A DNA stretch of 7,067 nt. Source: Planctomycetota bacterium. GTDB lineage: Bacteria > Planctomycetota > Planctomycetia > Pirellulales > Lacipirellulaceae. The notes below the pieces were generated by a model, which saw nothing but the letters and a program-made list of their open reading frames with translations, had not been told where the DNA came from and did no database searches. The DNA lies in the NCBI GenBank assembly GCA_022614705.1, contig JAKEIB010000163.1, positions 1 to 7,067 of the forward strand, read 5' to 3'. The position numbers were made by a program, and so were the translations under genes. Of this stretch, positions 1 through 6,536 are shown piece after piece (position 1 is the stretch's first letter; each line of letters begins with the position of its first letter).

Positions 1-848
1 ACGTAGGCGCGGACGCCCGGCGCGTCGAGGTCCAGCGCGAATGTGAACGTGGTATCGTCGGGCACAATGTCGGGATTGCTCTCGTTACTGTCGAGTCCGC
101 TATTCGTGCCGACGGCCCAGGGAGTGACCTCAAATGCGTCCGTGTGGTGATCGACTAGATCGGTTGCGCTGTAACCGCCCGTAATGCTGTTCGAAACATC
201 GACGTATGCCGTCGGCATCCCGGCGTTTGGGGCCAGAATGGGATATGCGATGTAATGCCCGCCCGGCCCGCCATAGGGATGCGCGTTTTCATTCATGAGA
301 GTGGGGTCAGGCGACACGTTTCCGAAATCGTAGCCCGCATATGCGCCGTTGAATCCCACACCATATAACTCGATCGGCCGGGCCGCATCGTAGTTGCCGG
401 AAACCACGTCCGCGAGGAGCTCCGCCCGCGTATCCGGGTTGTCGTCGTAAAAGACCGGGCCGTTAGTAGATTCCTTCATCGTGAGCGTGACGGTCACGAT
501 GCTCACATGGTAGTTCGACGCGGGCAGGTCTTTTGTGATCTGCGTCGATGTCTTGAACGCCACGAGCGACATGCCGTCGCGGGCCGGCTCAGCCCCATCG
601 AGCGGCACGAAGTCTTGCGTGACCGAGTTGTAAACGAGGCCTCCGGTCCAGGTCGGCCCCAGCGTCCTGACTCCAAGGCTACTCGGGTCGATCCTGAGGT
701 AATACCACTGATCGAAGTCCGACGTAGCCCAATTCACGGTCACTGACCAGGCGGCCGGCGCAATCGATAGGCTGAGGGCGGCACACACCAGCTGCGCCGC
801 CGCTCGCAATCGGAATACGTGCCACAAATTGCAGTATCGCCGATCCAT
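1..848 (-). CDS. Secreted protein of unknown function, 3' end outside window
   Basis: An open minus-strand frame of 282 codons runs from an ATG at 848 off the left edge with no stop. A GAGG stands 11 bases before the ATG. Residues 1-35 look like a Sec signal peptide: a basic start (MDRR, then RLR at 13-15), a hydrophobic stretch (about 18-33) and an A-W-S cleavage site before VTVNW. The mature part is rich in Gly, Asp, Tyr and Thr with few Lys, and has predicted-looking beta segments, as in exported surface proteins. I recognise no catalytic motif. It starts 25 bases after the stop of the PEP-CTERM gene, so the two are probably co-transcribed. A PEP-CTERM or other sorting tail would lie beyond the window and cannot be checked. 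It is a real gene by codon pattern and signal peptide; its function is unknown. Confidence 0.82.
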   Translation of the reverse strand, partial: MDRRYCNLWHVFRLRAAAQLVCAALSLSIAPAAWSVTVNWATSDFDQWYYLRIDPSSLGVRTLGPTWTGGLVYNSVTQDFVPLDGAEPARDGMSLVAFKTSTQITKDLPASNYHVSIVTVTLTMKESTNGPVFYDDNPDTRAELLADVVSGNYDAARPIELYGVGFNGAYAGYDFGNVSPDPTLMNENAHPYGGPGGHYIAYPILAPNAGMPTAYVDVSNSITGGYSATDLVDHHTDAFEVTPWAVGTNSGLDSNESNPDIVPDDTTFTFALDLDAPGVRAY

Positions 849-873
849 TGAAATCGCATCCTCAAGTGGTCCG

Positions 874-1578
874 TCATTGGCAGCGGCGGCGACGTCCAAC
901 GAATCCGACGACCGTGCCGCCCGACAAAAGGAGCCAGCTCGCCGGTTCCGGCACTTGAGCGCTGGAAACTACGTCCATTTCAAACGTGTAAGGATCGGAA
1001 AAGCTTCCAAATCCATCCCGCACCGTGTAACCAATTTGCACGTGTCCTACATTCGACATGGTTGAGGCGAATAACGATGGCAGGCCTTCCGGCGTGAAGT
1101 ACGGGCTGTCCGGGCTGATGTCGAACGTCAACTTGGTCCAATCCATGTTCGCAGCGAGCGGCGAAGCCGTTTCAAAGACGACTCCCGTGCCGCCTGTCGG
1201 CCGCGTGAATCGCACAAAGAACGGCAGCGCCTGCGGTGCATTGTGCCGCACGTACACGGTCAGCTGGTTAAGACCACCCGCAATCCAGTCGCCTTCAAAC
1301 GCATGCCCACTCGAATTGAATTCGTCATGGGCTCGAAATTGCACGAATGGAGTTTCATTGGGGAAACCGGCTGCCGACGACGTTCGCGAAACGTAGCTGC
1401 TGCCATCCGGACCACCCGCCGCAACCAGGGCTGGCGCTACGAGACTCATACTGGAGGTCGACCAGTTCGCGGTGGTTGTGAAGTTCTCGGTGTAGGGCGA
1501 CGTTGCCGCCAGGGCCGGGCTATTGCTCGTTACGACAATTCCAACGGTGACGATCCACGCAATTCTCGATGCCTTCAT
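874..1578 (-). CDS. PEP-CTERM sorting domain protein
   Basis: This 234-residue exported protein should be handled by an exosortase. Residues 1-24 form a signal peptide (MKASRIAW, hydrophobic core, cleavage after SPALA). The last 26 residues are a textbook PEP-CTERM tail: VPEPASW, a hydrophobic segment (LLLSGGTVVGFVG) and the basic end RRRRCQ. By family knowledge, such proteins cross the membrane by Sec and are cut at the PEP motif, to be released or anchored, often within exopolysaccharide. The middle (about 25-207) is Ser/Thr/Phe-rich with alternating hydrophobic residues, compatible with a beta-sandwich or carbohydrate-binding-like fold, but I see no diagnostic motif, so the role is open. 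The start has GAGG 12 bases upstream. The gene lies 117 bases after the DUF1559 gene and 25 before the next secreted gene, suggesting one export operon. Confidence 0.9.
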   Translation of the reverse strand: MKASRIAWIVTVGIVVTSNSPALAATSPYTENFTTTANWSTSSMSLVAPALVAAGGPDGSSYVSRTSSAAGFPNETPFVQFRAHDEFNSSGHAFEGDWIAGGLNQLTVYVRHNAPQALPFFVRFTRPTGGTGVVFETASPLAANMDWTKLTFDISPDSPYFTPEGLPSLFASTMSNVGHVQIGYTVRDGFGSFSDPYTFEMDVVSSAQVPEPASWLLLSGGTVVGFVGRRRRCQ

Positions 1579-1658
1579 GATTGTTGAGCCTCATGGTGTT
1601 CAAAGGTGCAATTCATTAACAAGCATTCACAAGATTGACTGATAGGCTGCTTCGGAGT

Positions 1659-1693
1659 GCCGAACGTCGAAAGAGGGAGCGAGGTCGTTCGGC
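1659..1693 (-). repeat. 8-bp inverted repeat just after the DUF1559 stop
   Basis: GCCGAACG (1659-1666) and CGTTCGGC (1686-1693) are perfect inverted arms around a 19-base loop. In the minus-strand transcript the stem begins 2 bases after the DUF1559 stop codon. No T-run follows the stem, so it is not a standard intrinsic terminator. It could be a processing or partial-termination hairpin that lowers expression of the downstream secreted genes, or chance. Confidence 0.3.
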
Positions 1694-1695
1694 GT

Positions 1696-2727
1696 CTAGT
1701 TTGGCGGGAAGGCGGCCGTTTCGCTGCCACCGCGCGTCGCCGCGGCACGCCATACAGGCACGTCCACGCTGCCCGAGATGGCATGGATGGACCCGTCGAC
1801 CATGGCCACGTTGACAACACCACCCGAGTGATAACTGCGCGACGTGACGGCGGAATACGTGACGTCGGTGTTGTTGATTCCCTCGCGCATCGAGGTCCAA
1901 TCAACGTCGTACGCCTGTCCGCTCTGAATACACTCGACACGCGTGTTCGGCGGAAATACGGCGGTGACGCCGGTTTGATGCACGCGTCCGTCGACCCACT
2001 CCGTGTGGCCCGATTCCGACTTGAACGAGCCGCCCAATCCGCAAATCTCGCTCGTGGCGGCCGGGGGCGTGGGTTGATTGAGCGACTGGTCGCGGAAATA
2101 GGGCGTGTACGCTTTCACTTCCGCCACAAGCAGCGTTTTGCTCGTGCCGTCGCTGATCGTCCGCAACGGCGTACCTTCGTTGGGTTGTATCGCGCCTTCT
2201 TCCGGCAACTGGCCCGTCGGATCGAACGTCCGCCACACGCCGCGGTTGACGCCGTAGTTCACCGGGTAGTGAATCGGAACACTGCTCGCATCGACTCGCA
2301 CCTGATCGCGCTCCTCGCTGGGGCAGAGATAGGTTGCCACGCGATAGGCGCCAATGAATTCGCCGTTAACCTTGACTGTCTCGTAATCGCTTGAATAGTC
2401 GATCTGCGACTCGAAACTCTCTTCCTCCAGGTACGGCAGAATGCGAGCGTGCGCGGACCACTTGCTATTTCGCGCATTATTGGGTCCGTAGTAAACGAGC
2501 GCCGGCGGCAGCGCTTTGCGGGACGATTCGTAGTTCAACATTGCCAGCGAAATCTGCTTCACCTTGTTTTGGCACGAGCTGCGGCGGGCGGCTTCGCGGG
2601 CAGCCTGAATCGCCGGCAGCAGCAGTGCGACCAGAATGCCGATGATGGCAATCACGACTAGTAGCTCGACGAGCGTAAAAGCACCTCGAATCGATACGGA
2701 CCCAGCATGGCGAAATGACCGTTCCAT
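1696..2727 (-). CDS. DUF1559 protein with pilin-like N-terminus
   Basis: This 343-residue protein belongs to the DUF1559 family (often named SBP_bac_10), which is greatly expanded in planctomycetes. Residues 15-21 (GAFTLVE) form a type IV prepilin processing site, followed by a hydrophobic helix to about residue 41 and the family signature AIQAAREAARR at about 40-50. An extra Ala sits between the Gly and the usual Phe, placing Glu at +6 after cleavage instead of the classical +5. The C-terminus carries the family's H-x-DG region: His300 and Asp311-Gly312 are separated by 10 residues, where the usual description is 9. The family is exported pseudopilin-like protein of unsettled function, possibly surface or type II/IV machinery related. 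The start has an excellent GAGGAAG about 10 bases upstream. It appears to lead an operon with the two secreted genes after it. Confidence 0.95.
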   Translation of the reverse strand: MERSFRHAGSVSIRGAFTLVELLVVIAIIGILVALLLPAIQAAREAARRSSCQNKVKQISLAMLNYESSRKALPPALVYYGPNNARNSKWSAHARILPYLEEESFESQIDYSSDYETVKVNGEFIGAYRVATYLCPSEERDQVRVDASSVPIHYPVNYGVNRGVWRTFDPTGQLPEEGAIQPNEGTPLRTISDGTSKTLLVAEVKAYTPYFRDQSLNQPTPPAATSEICGLGGSFKSESGHTEWVDGRVHQTGVTAVFPPNTRVECIQSGQAYDVDWTSMREGINNTDVTYSAVTSRSYHSGGVVNVAMVDGSIHAISGSVDVPVWRAAATRGGSETAAFPPN

Positions 2728-3041
2728 AATTTGCAGCTTCCTCGGTTAGCGGGTAGCACCCCTGACACAGTATTGAGACTCAGAATCAACAATGAGAGGA
2801 TATCGCATCTGGGAACTTCTCGCAAGTAGCTATTTCAAAAATTCACAAATTCGTAGAAAACGCGGCGTATCTCGCTGTTTTGTCGGAACTTAATCGATGT
2901 CGATTGACCCGTTTGAGGCACTTGAGCGTAGTTAGACTAGCGGTCGCGATATTGCTGATACCAAGTATCGATTGACGGGCACGCACCGCGATTAGAGGTC
3001 GGACTGGAATCCGATAGGCGAACGTAAGGGCGGCAAGATCG
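2728..3041. other. Non-coding gap between isomerase and DUF1559 genes
   Basis: I see no credible gene in this 314-base stretch. It should hold the promoter of the DUF1559 operon (read leftward) and the end of the isomerase transcript. An AT-rich patch at about 2830-2862 lies 100 bases upstream of the DUF1559 start, but no clean -35/-10 pair stands out. TCGATTGAC occurs twice in direct orientation (2900-2908 and 2968-2976), and an imperfect 17-base palindrome lies at 2773-2789; either could be a regulator site or chance. A weak 5-bp hairpin (2999-3003 with 3010-3014) is the only terminator-like structure after the isomerase stop, and it has no T-run. Confidence 0.5.
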
Positions 3042-4418
3042 CTACCGTTCGGGCAGCTTGTCGAATTTGTATTCGTGGCCCCGGTCGCGGATCACTTCGG
3101 CCTTAAGAATGCGGTCGGGCTCGGGCGGGTTTTGCGGGTGTTGCGGGGAGCGGCGTTGTAAATCGGCCAGTACCTCCATGCCTTCGATCACGCGGCCGAA
3201 TGCCGTGTGCTTGCCGTTCAAATGCGCTGTCGGTATGAACGTCAGAAAGAATTGCGATCCGCCGGAGTCCGGATGGCCGGAATGAGCCATGCTGAGCGTA
3301 CCTCGGAAGTGCTTGCGATAATTGGGCACGTTCGCTTCGCCCCGGATCGAGTACCCAGGCCCACCAGTGCCTTTGCCCGTTGGATCGCCGCCCTGGGCCA
3401 TGAACTTGGGCAGCACGCGGTGGAACGGGCTGCCGTTGTAAAAACCTTGCTTCGCGAGTGTGAGAAAGTTGGCCACGGACTGCGATGCCTCATTCTCGAA
3501 AAGTTCCAGCGTGATCTCGCCTTTGGTGGTGGTCAGCTTAACGCGCGGCAAGTCGTCGGCATTGGCCTCGGCGGCTCGTATTTCCGATTCCTTGGCCCAA
3601 TTGGCGCGATACTGATCAATAATTCCGGCCGTCGCTTGGAACAGGTGCATTACACCTTGCATCAGCCCGGCTTCGGGGTCTTGCTTCGGATCCTTGGCGG
3701 CCGCCTCGGCGATCTCCTGGAGCGCACCCGATTCGCTTGCCTTGGCGAGATACTGAGCGGCCAGGTCGTAGTCGTTCGTCATGTAGGCCGCCAGAAAACC
3801 CCATACGTACAGTTGTTTGTTGTCATTGCCGCCATCGATCAGCAGCTTGATGATCGGCAGCGCCCGCTCGTATTGATCGCCGCCATCGATGGGAAAATAG
3901 ACGTCGCTGGGATTATCGGGCGCCGGTTCCCCGGGACCCGTCTGCCGGCCGATCGTGTTGTATTTCGCCACCGCGATCAGCAGATCGGTGATCTTGGGGT
4001 CGGCATTCGGCGCGAACTTGTAGGCGGCCATGGCCGCGTCGACCATCGCGTTGACTAGGGACTGAGCGTGGGCCACTTGGCCTGTTAGCTGTTCGTTGAG
4101 TTTCTTACGCGTTGCCTCATCGGCCGACTGGAACTCCACGTTCAGCTTCTCGATCTCGCGGATCGCCGCCTTGTATGCATTGAACTTTTCCTCGAAGGCG
4201 GCCTTCGCTTGAGCGGCGGCATTGGCGTCGGCCGCCGACTCGCCGGTAACCGGCACTTTGTCCGCCCCCGACTGGTCGTTCGAAGTCTCGCCCTTCGTTG
4301 CTTGCGGATTGTCGGTCGCCGGCGCGGGTCTAGTTTCCTGCCCGGCTCCCCGAACATCGACAACACACGCGGCGAGACAAACAACTCCGAGGCAGAATGA
4401 TATAAAACGTCGGTTCAT
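3042..4418 (-). CDS. Exported cyclophilin-type peptidyl-prolyl isomerase with helical N-terminal region
   Basis: This 458-residue protein should catalyse cis/trans isomerisation of Xaa-Pro bonds outside the cytoplasm. The ATG at 4418 is chosen over a frame that opens further upstream because AGGA lies 6 bases before it and a signal peptide follows directly (MNRRF, hydrophobic core). LAAC at residues 15-18 fits a lipobox, so it may be a lipoprotein; plain Sec cleavage near residues 22-25 is the alternative. A Pro/Ala/Thr-rich linker (about 25-65) leads into charged, Ala-rich helices (about 70-285) resembling coiled coil plus degenerate TPR repeats. The cyclophilin domain fills about 290-458, with FHR (Arg334), AQGGD (Gln342), SGGSQFF (Phe391) and HLNGKHTAFG. 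His399 aligns with human CypA Trp121, which in other cyclophilins reduces cyclosporin binding. It is divergent from rsmD across a repeat-filled gap. Confidence 0.92.
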   Translation of the reverse strand: MNRRFISFCLGVVCLAACVVDVRGAGQETRPAPATDNPQATKGETSNDQSGADKVPVTGESAADANAAAQAKAAFEEKFNAYKAAIREIEKLNVEFQSADEATRKKLNEQLTGQVAHAQSLVNAMVDAAMAAYKFAPNADPKITDLLIAVAKYNTIGRQTGPGEPAPDNPSDVYFPIDGGDQYERALPIIKLLIDGGNDNKQLYVWGFLAAYMTNDYDLAAQYLAKASESGALQEIAEAAAKDPKQDPEAGLMQGVMHLFQATAGIIDQYRANWAKESEIRAAEANADDLPRVKLTTTKGEITLELFENEASQSVANFLTLAKQGFYNGSPFHRVLPKFMAQGGDPTGKGTGGPGYSIRGEANVPNYRKHFRGTLSMAHSGHPDSGGSQFFLTFIPTAHLNGKHTAFGRVIEGMEVLADLQRRSPQHPQNPPEPDRILKAEVIRDRGHEYKFDKLPER

Positions 4419-4445
4419 CGGGTTTCCTGCTGAAACAGTTTTATG

Positions 4446-4754
4446 CTCACGCAGAGGCGCGGAGTCCGCGGAGAAATACCTTGGCAACCGTGCGAAGGTT
4501 GGAAGTGTTGGAACGCTGATTATCACTAATGATCGCTAATAGGGTATTTGCGGCAATTAGTGATTTCTGCATTGCTAATGAGCCATAGGGTGCCATGGCC
4601 ACTGCTCTGAGTGGCCATGCTTGCAGCGAGATTCCCATGCCCACGCAAAGCCGTGGGCATGCCACCCAAATGTGAGGCGGCTCATTCTCAGCGCAGACAT
4701 TGATAGTGATCATTAGTGTTCCCGTCCCCTGCGATCTCCGCGCCTCTGCGTGAG
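4446..4754. repeat. Composite nested inverted-repeat element, 309 bp
   Basis: CTCACGCAGAGGCGCGGAG at 4446-4464 recurs perfectly as its inverse complement at 4736-4754 and continues imperfectly inward for about nine bases. Inside lie an 11-base inverted pair (CACTAATGATC 4524-4534; GATCATTAGTG 4708-4718), an 8-base pair (AATGAGCC 4577-4584; GGCTCATT 4679-4686) and a REPIN-like core (4588-4667). TCACTAAT/ATTAGTGA (4523-4530, 4557-4564) adds a further hairpin on the left. Open frames across it read as Arg/Glu/Ala-rich repeat translations, not proteins. No target-site duplication is visible outside the arms. It could be a MITE-like element or several repeats inserted into one another. It nearly fills the gap between two divergent genes. 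Confidence 0.7.
4588..4667. repeat. REPIN/BIME-like pair of inverted hairpin units
   Basis: Two 32-base units face each other across 16 bases. Each is GGGTG, one base, a 10-bp stem and a 6-base loop. Unit 1 on plus (4588-4619) has stem CATGGCCACT/AGTGGCCATG and loop GCTCTG. Unit 2 on minus (4667-4636) has stem CATGCCCACG/CGTGGGCATG and loop GCTTTG. The stems differ at two pairs, both compensated (G:C to C:G and T:A to G:C), so the fold has been kept while the sequence changed. A short invariant head before a hairpin, in inverted pairs, is the architecture of REP doublets mobilised by RAYT (Y1 transposase) proteins. That link is inferred from architecture only; no transposase is in the window. 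Confidence 0.75.
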
Positions 4755-4878
4755 ACATTCATTCGTTCTTACGTTTACGCTGTGGCGCCGGTTCTAGACG
4801 ACGGCGACTCCACACACGATAACAAACATCGCCCACGTCGGGCCACTGCCTGCCAATTGCCGCGAGCCCACATCTTTC

Positions 4879-5553
4879 GTGTCCCGCAAACGCAAATCGC
4901 CGGAATCGCCCGCGGACCGCTTGCCCTCCGGCAGCGGCGAGGCCGAGGTGCGGATTATCGGCGGCAAATTTCGCGGCCGACGGCTAAATTATCACGGCGA
5001 CCCCGTGGTGCGGCCGATGAAGCACCGTACGCGCGAGGCGATCTTCAACCTGATCAGCACGGAGTGCGCCGGCCGACATGCGATCGACCTGTTTGCCGGC
5101 ACCGGGGCGCTCGGCCTGGAGGCGATCAGCCGCGGCGCGTCGGGCGCGACATTCATTGAAAAACACGTGCCGTCGGCCCGTGTTGTCGAGCAAAACATCC
5201 GCACGCTCGGCGTCGAATACCGCGCGACACTGCTGATCACCAGCGCGTTTCTGTGGAGCAAGCGCGATTTGACCGCGGCGACCAACACGTTGCCGAACGA
5301 CAAACCGTGGCTGGTTTTCTGCAGCCCGCCGTACGCATTTTTTCACGAGCGGCAGGACGAAATGCTCGATCTGATCCAGCGCATTCAAACGCACGCTCCG
5401 GTGGGCAGCATCTTGATCGTCGAGGCCGACGAGCCGTTTGATTTCAATTCGCTGCCTCATGCCAAAGTTTCGGGCGGGGACTCGCGTTGGGACTTGCGCT
5501 CCTATCCGCCCGCGTCGGTTGGGTTATGGCGTGCGCCCATTGATTCTGTATGA
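4879..5553 (+). CDS. rsmD: RsmD-family 16S rRNA guanine-N2 methyltransferase
   Basis: RsmD methylates N2 of G966 (E. coli numbering) in 16S rRNA on assembling small subunits, using S-adenosylmethionine. Visible motifs are RIIGGKFRGRRL (25-36), RPMKHRTREAIFNLI (45-59), the AdoMet-binding loop DLFAGTGALGLEA (70-82), FIEK (92-95, the acidic ribose contact) and the catalytic motif IV SPPY (149-152). E. coli RsmD has DPPF at motif IV, so Ser replaces Asp here. Length (224) is close to the family's about 200. The GTG at 4879 has no clear ribosome site. A second GTG at 4948 has GAGG 5 bases before it and would begin directly at RIIGG, as in several relatives, so the true protein may be 201 residues. 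It diverges from the isomerase gene, and its promoter probably lies in 4755-4878, outside the repeat. Confidence 0.92.
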   Translation: MSRKRKSPESPADRLPSGSGEAEVRIIGGKFRGRRLNYHGDPVVRPMKHRTREAIFNLISTECAGRHAIDLFAGTGALGLEAISRGASGATFIEKHVPSARVVEQNIRTLGVEYRATLLITSAFLWSKRDLTAATNTLPNDKPWLVFCSPPYAFFHERQDEMLDLIQRIQTHAPVGSILIVEADEPFDFNSLPHAKVSGGDSRWDLRSYPPASVGLWRAPIDSV

Positions 5554-5567
5554 AGGTTCCGCGCGCC

Positions 5568-5708
5568 TTACGTATCCGTCGCATTGGCCGTCCAGCAGGC
5601 GGCAAACAACAACATGCCGGCCATGCCGCCGATCATGTAAACGAGGAAGCCGGCGTCCCGCTTCTTTAGCATAGTAAATCGTGCGGCCGAATCGGCGGCG
5701 AATTGCAT
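5568..5708 (-). CDS. Possible small single-pass membrane protein
   Basis: A minus-strand frame of 46 codons, ATG at 5708, with an internal ATG at 5672 that would give 34 residues. From the internal Met it reads MLKKRDAG, then about 19 hydrophobic residues (FLVYMIGG, MAGMLLFAAC, W) and a polar end, TANATDT. A short basic start, one membrane-length helix and a polar tail is the shape of a small membrane protein, with N-in C-out predicted by the positive-inside rule. No clear ribosome site precedes either ATG, which weakens the case; the 34-residue form looks more natural. It is convergent with rsmD (stops 14 bases apart) and divergent from the VWA gene. I recognise no family. Confidence 0.42.
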   Translation of the reverse strand: MQFAADSAARFTMLKKRDAGFLVYMIGGMAGMLLFAACWTANATDT

Positions 5709-5776
5709 CGCGCTTGCGGCGCTGGTACAACGAAAAGGGATTAGTCCCCTTCGAGGTTTTACGTTCCGGACGCACG

Positions 5777-5804
5777 CCGATCGGGCAAAAACGACCGATT
5801 TCGG
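5777..5804 (+). promoter_or_regulatory. Two adjacent CCGA/TCGG dyads upstream of the VWA gene
   Basis: CCGATCGG (5777-5784) is a perfect palindrome, and CCGATTTCGG (5795-5804) has the same CCGA/TCGG arms around TT. Their centres are 19 bases apart, close to two helical turns, and the pair ends 38 bases before the VWA start. This would fit a tandem operator for a dimeric regulator. The half-sites are short and CG-rich, so chance is possible, and I see no matching -35/-10. Confidence 0.2.
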
Positions 5805-5842
5805 TACTTCGGGCGACCTTTTCCGCTTTTCGCCGCTCGCTT

Positions 5843-6526
5843 ATGGATCAAATCTCATCAGAAAATGCATTCAGCGCAGTAGAGTTTGCCGAAAACCCCG
5901 AACCGCGGGTGCCTTGTGTGCTGATCGTCGATACATCGACATCGATGCAGGGGCCGCGCATTGACGAGCTCAATAAAGGGCTCCAATTCTACCAACAGGA
6001 GCTGCTCGCCGATCCACTTGCATCCAAGCGAGTCGAAGTCGCGGTCGTAACTTTTGGCGGCCGTGTGACGCGACTGATCGAATTTGTCACCGCGACCAAA
6101 TTCGAGCCGCCGACGTTACAGCCAATTGGAGGCACACCGATGGGCGAGGCGATCAATACCGCGCTCGATATGATCGAAGAGCGCAAAGCGAGCTACCGCG
6201 AGCACGGCATCGCCTACTATCGCCCCTGGGCGTTTCTCATCACCGACGGCGAACCCAACGACCATTGGAAACCGGTGATCTCGCGCGTTAAAGCGGGCGA
6301 ATCTCAGAAGTCATTTTGCTTTTTCGCCGTCGGCGTCGAAGGCGCCAATATGCAAGTGCTTGACGAGATTTGCGTTCGCAAACCGCTTTGGTTGCAAGGA
6401 ATGAAGTTCCGCGAGCTGTTTAGCTGGCTCTCCAATTCGCAGCAGGCGGTGTCCCGCTCGTCGCCGGGCGACGAAGTGCCGCTTGAGGACCCGACCTCCG
6501 GCCCGCGCGGCTGGGCAGCCGTTTAA
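5843..6526 (+). CDS. TerY-like von Willebrand factor A domain protein
   Basis: This 227-residue protein is a stand-alone VWA domain of the TerY/YegL type, cytoplasmic because it has no signal peptide or membrane helix. The metal-ion-dependent adhesion site is complete: DTSTS (Asp30, Ser32, Ser34), Thr98 in GGTPMG, and Asp135 in TDGEPND. The domain covers about 24-200, and a polar, Pro-rich tail (205-227) follows. The ATG at 5843 is chosen because TerY-like proteins start shortly before the first strand; the 54 codons open upstream are Arg-rich and unlike the family. No strong ribosome site precedes it. The next gene is a PP2C phosphatase 10 bases later, so they are co-transcribed. By family knowledge, VWA, PP2C and a Ser/Thr kinase form a phosphorylation triad linked to Ter stress systems; the VWA partner is thought to bring in a metal-dependent scaffold or substrate. 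Its actual target is unknown. Confidence 0.92.
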   Translation: MDQISSENAFSAVEFAENPEPRVPCVLIVDTSTSMQGPRIDELNKGLQFYQQELLADPLASKRVEVAVVTFGGRVTRLIEFVTATKFEPPTLQPIGGTPMGEAINTALDMIEERKASYREHGIAYYRPWAFLITDGEPNDHWKPVISRVKAGESQKSFCFFAVGVEGANMQVLDEICVRKPLWLQGMKFRELFSWLSNSQQAVSRSSPGDEVPLEDPTSGPRGWAAV

Positions 6527-6536
6527 GGTGCCAAGC

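Noticed and set aside
1657..2394. 245-codon plus-strand open frame
   Set aside because: It is antisense to the well-supported DUF1559 gene and its translation is Arg/Val-rich with no family signature; it is a by-product of GC-rich codon use.
3207..4058. 283-codon plus-strand open frame
   Set aside because: It lies wholly antisense to the isomerase gene, whose domain motifs are clear. Its translation shows no recognisable domain.
4419..4526. 36-codon upstream extension of the isomerase
   Set aside because: It would bury the signal peptide and runs into the repeat; the ATG at 4418 has a good ribosome site.
4447..4758. 103-codon minus-strand open frame spanning the repeat element
   Set aside because: It reads straight through both inverted arms and the hairpins; the sequence is explained by repeat structure, not by a protein.
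5735..5751. AAGGG/CCCTT hairpin followed on the minus strand by a short T-run
   Set aside because: The stem is only 5 bp and no minus-strand gene ends there, so a terminator call is not supported.
5681..5842. 54-codon upstream extension of the VWA protein
   Set aside because: The extension is Arg-rich and unlike TerY-type proteins, overlaps the likely small membrane gene and the dyads, and the ATG at 5843 gives a normal family length.
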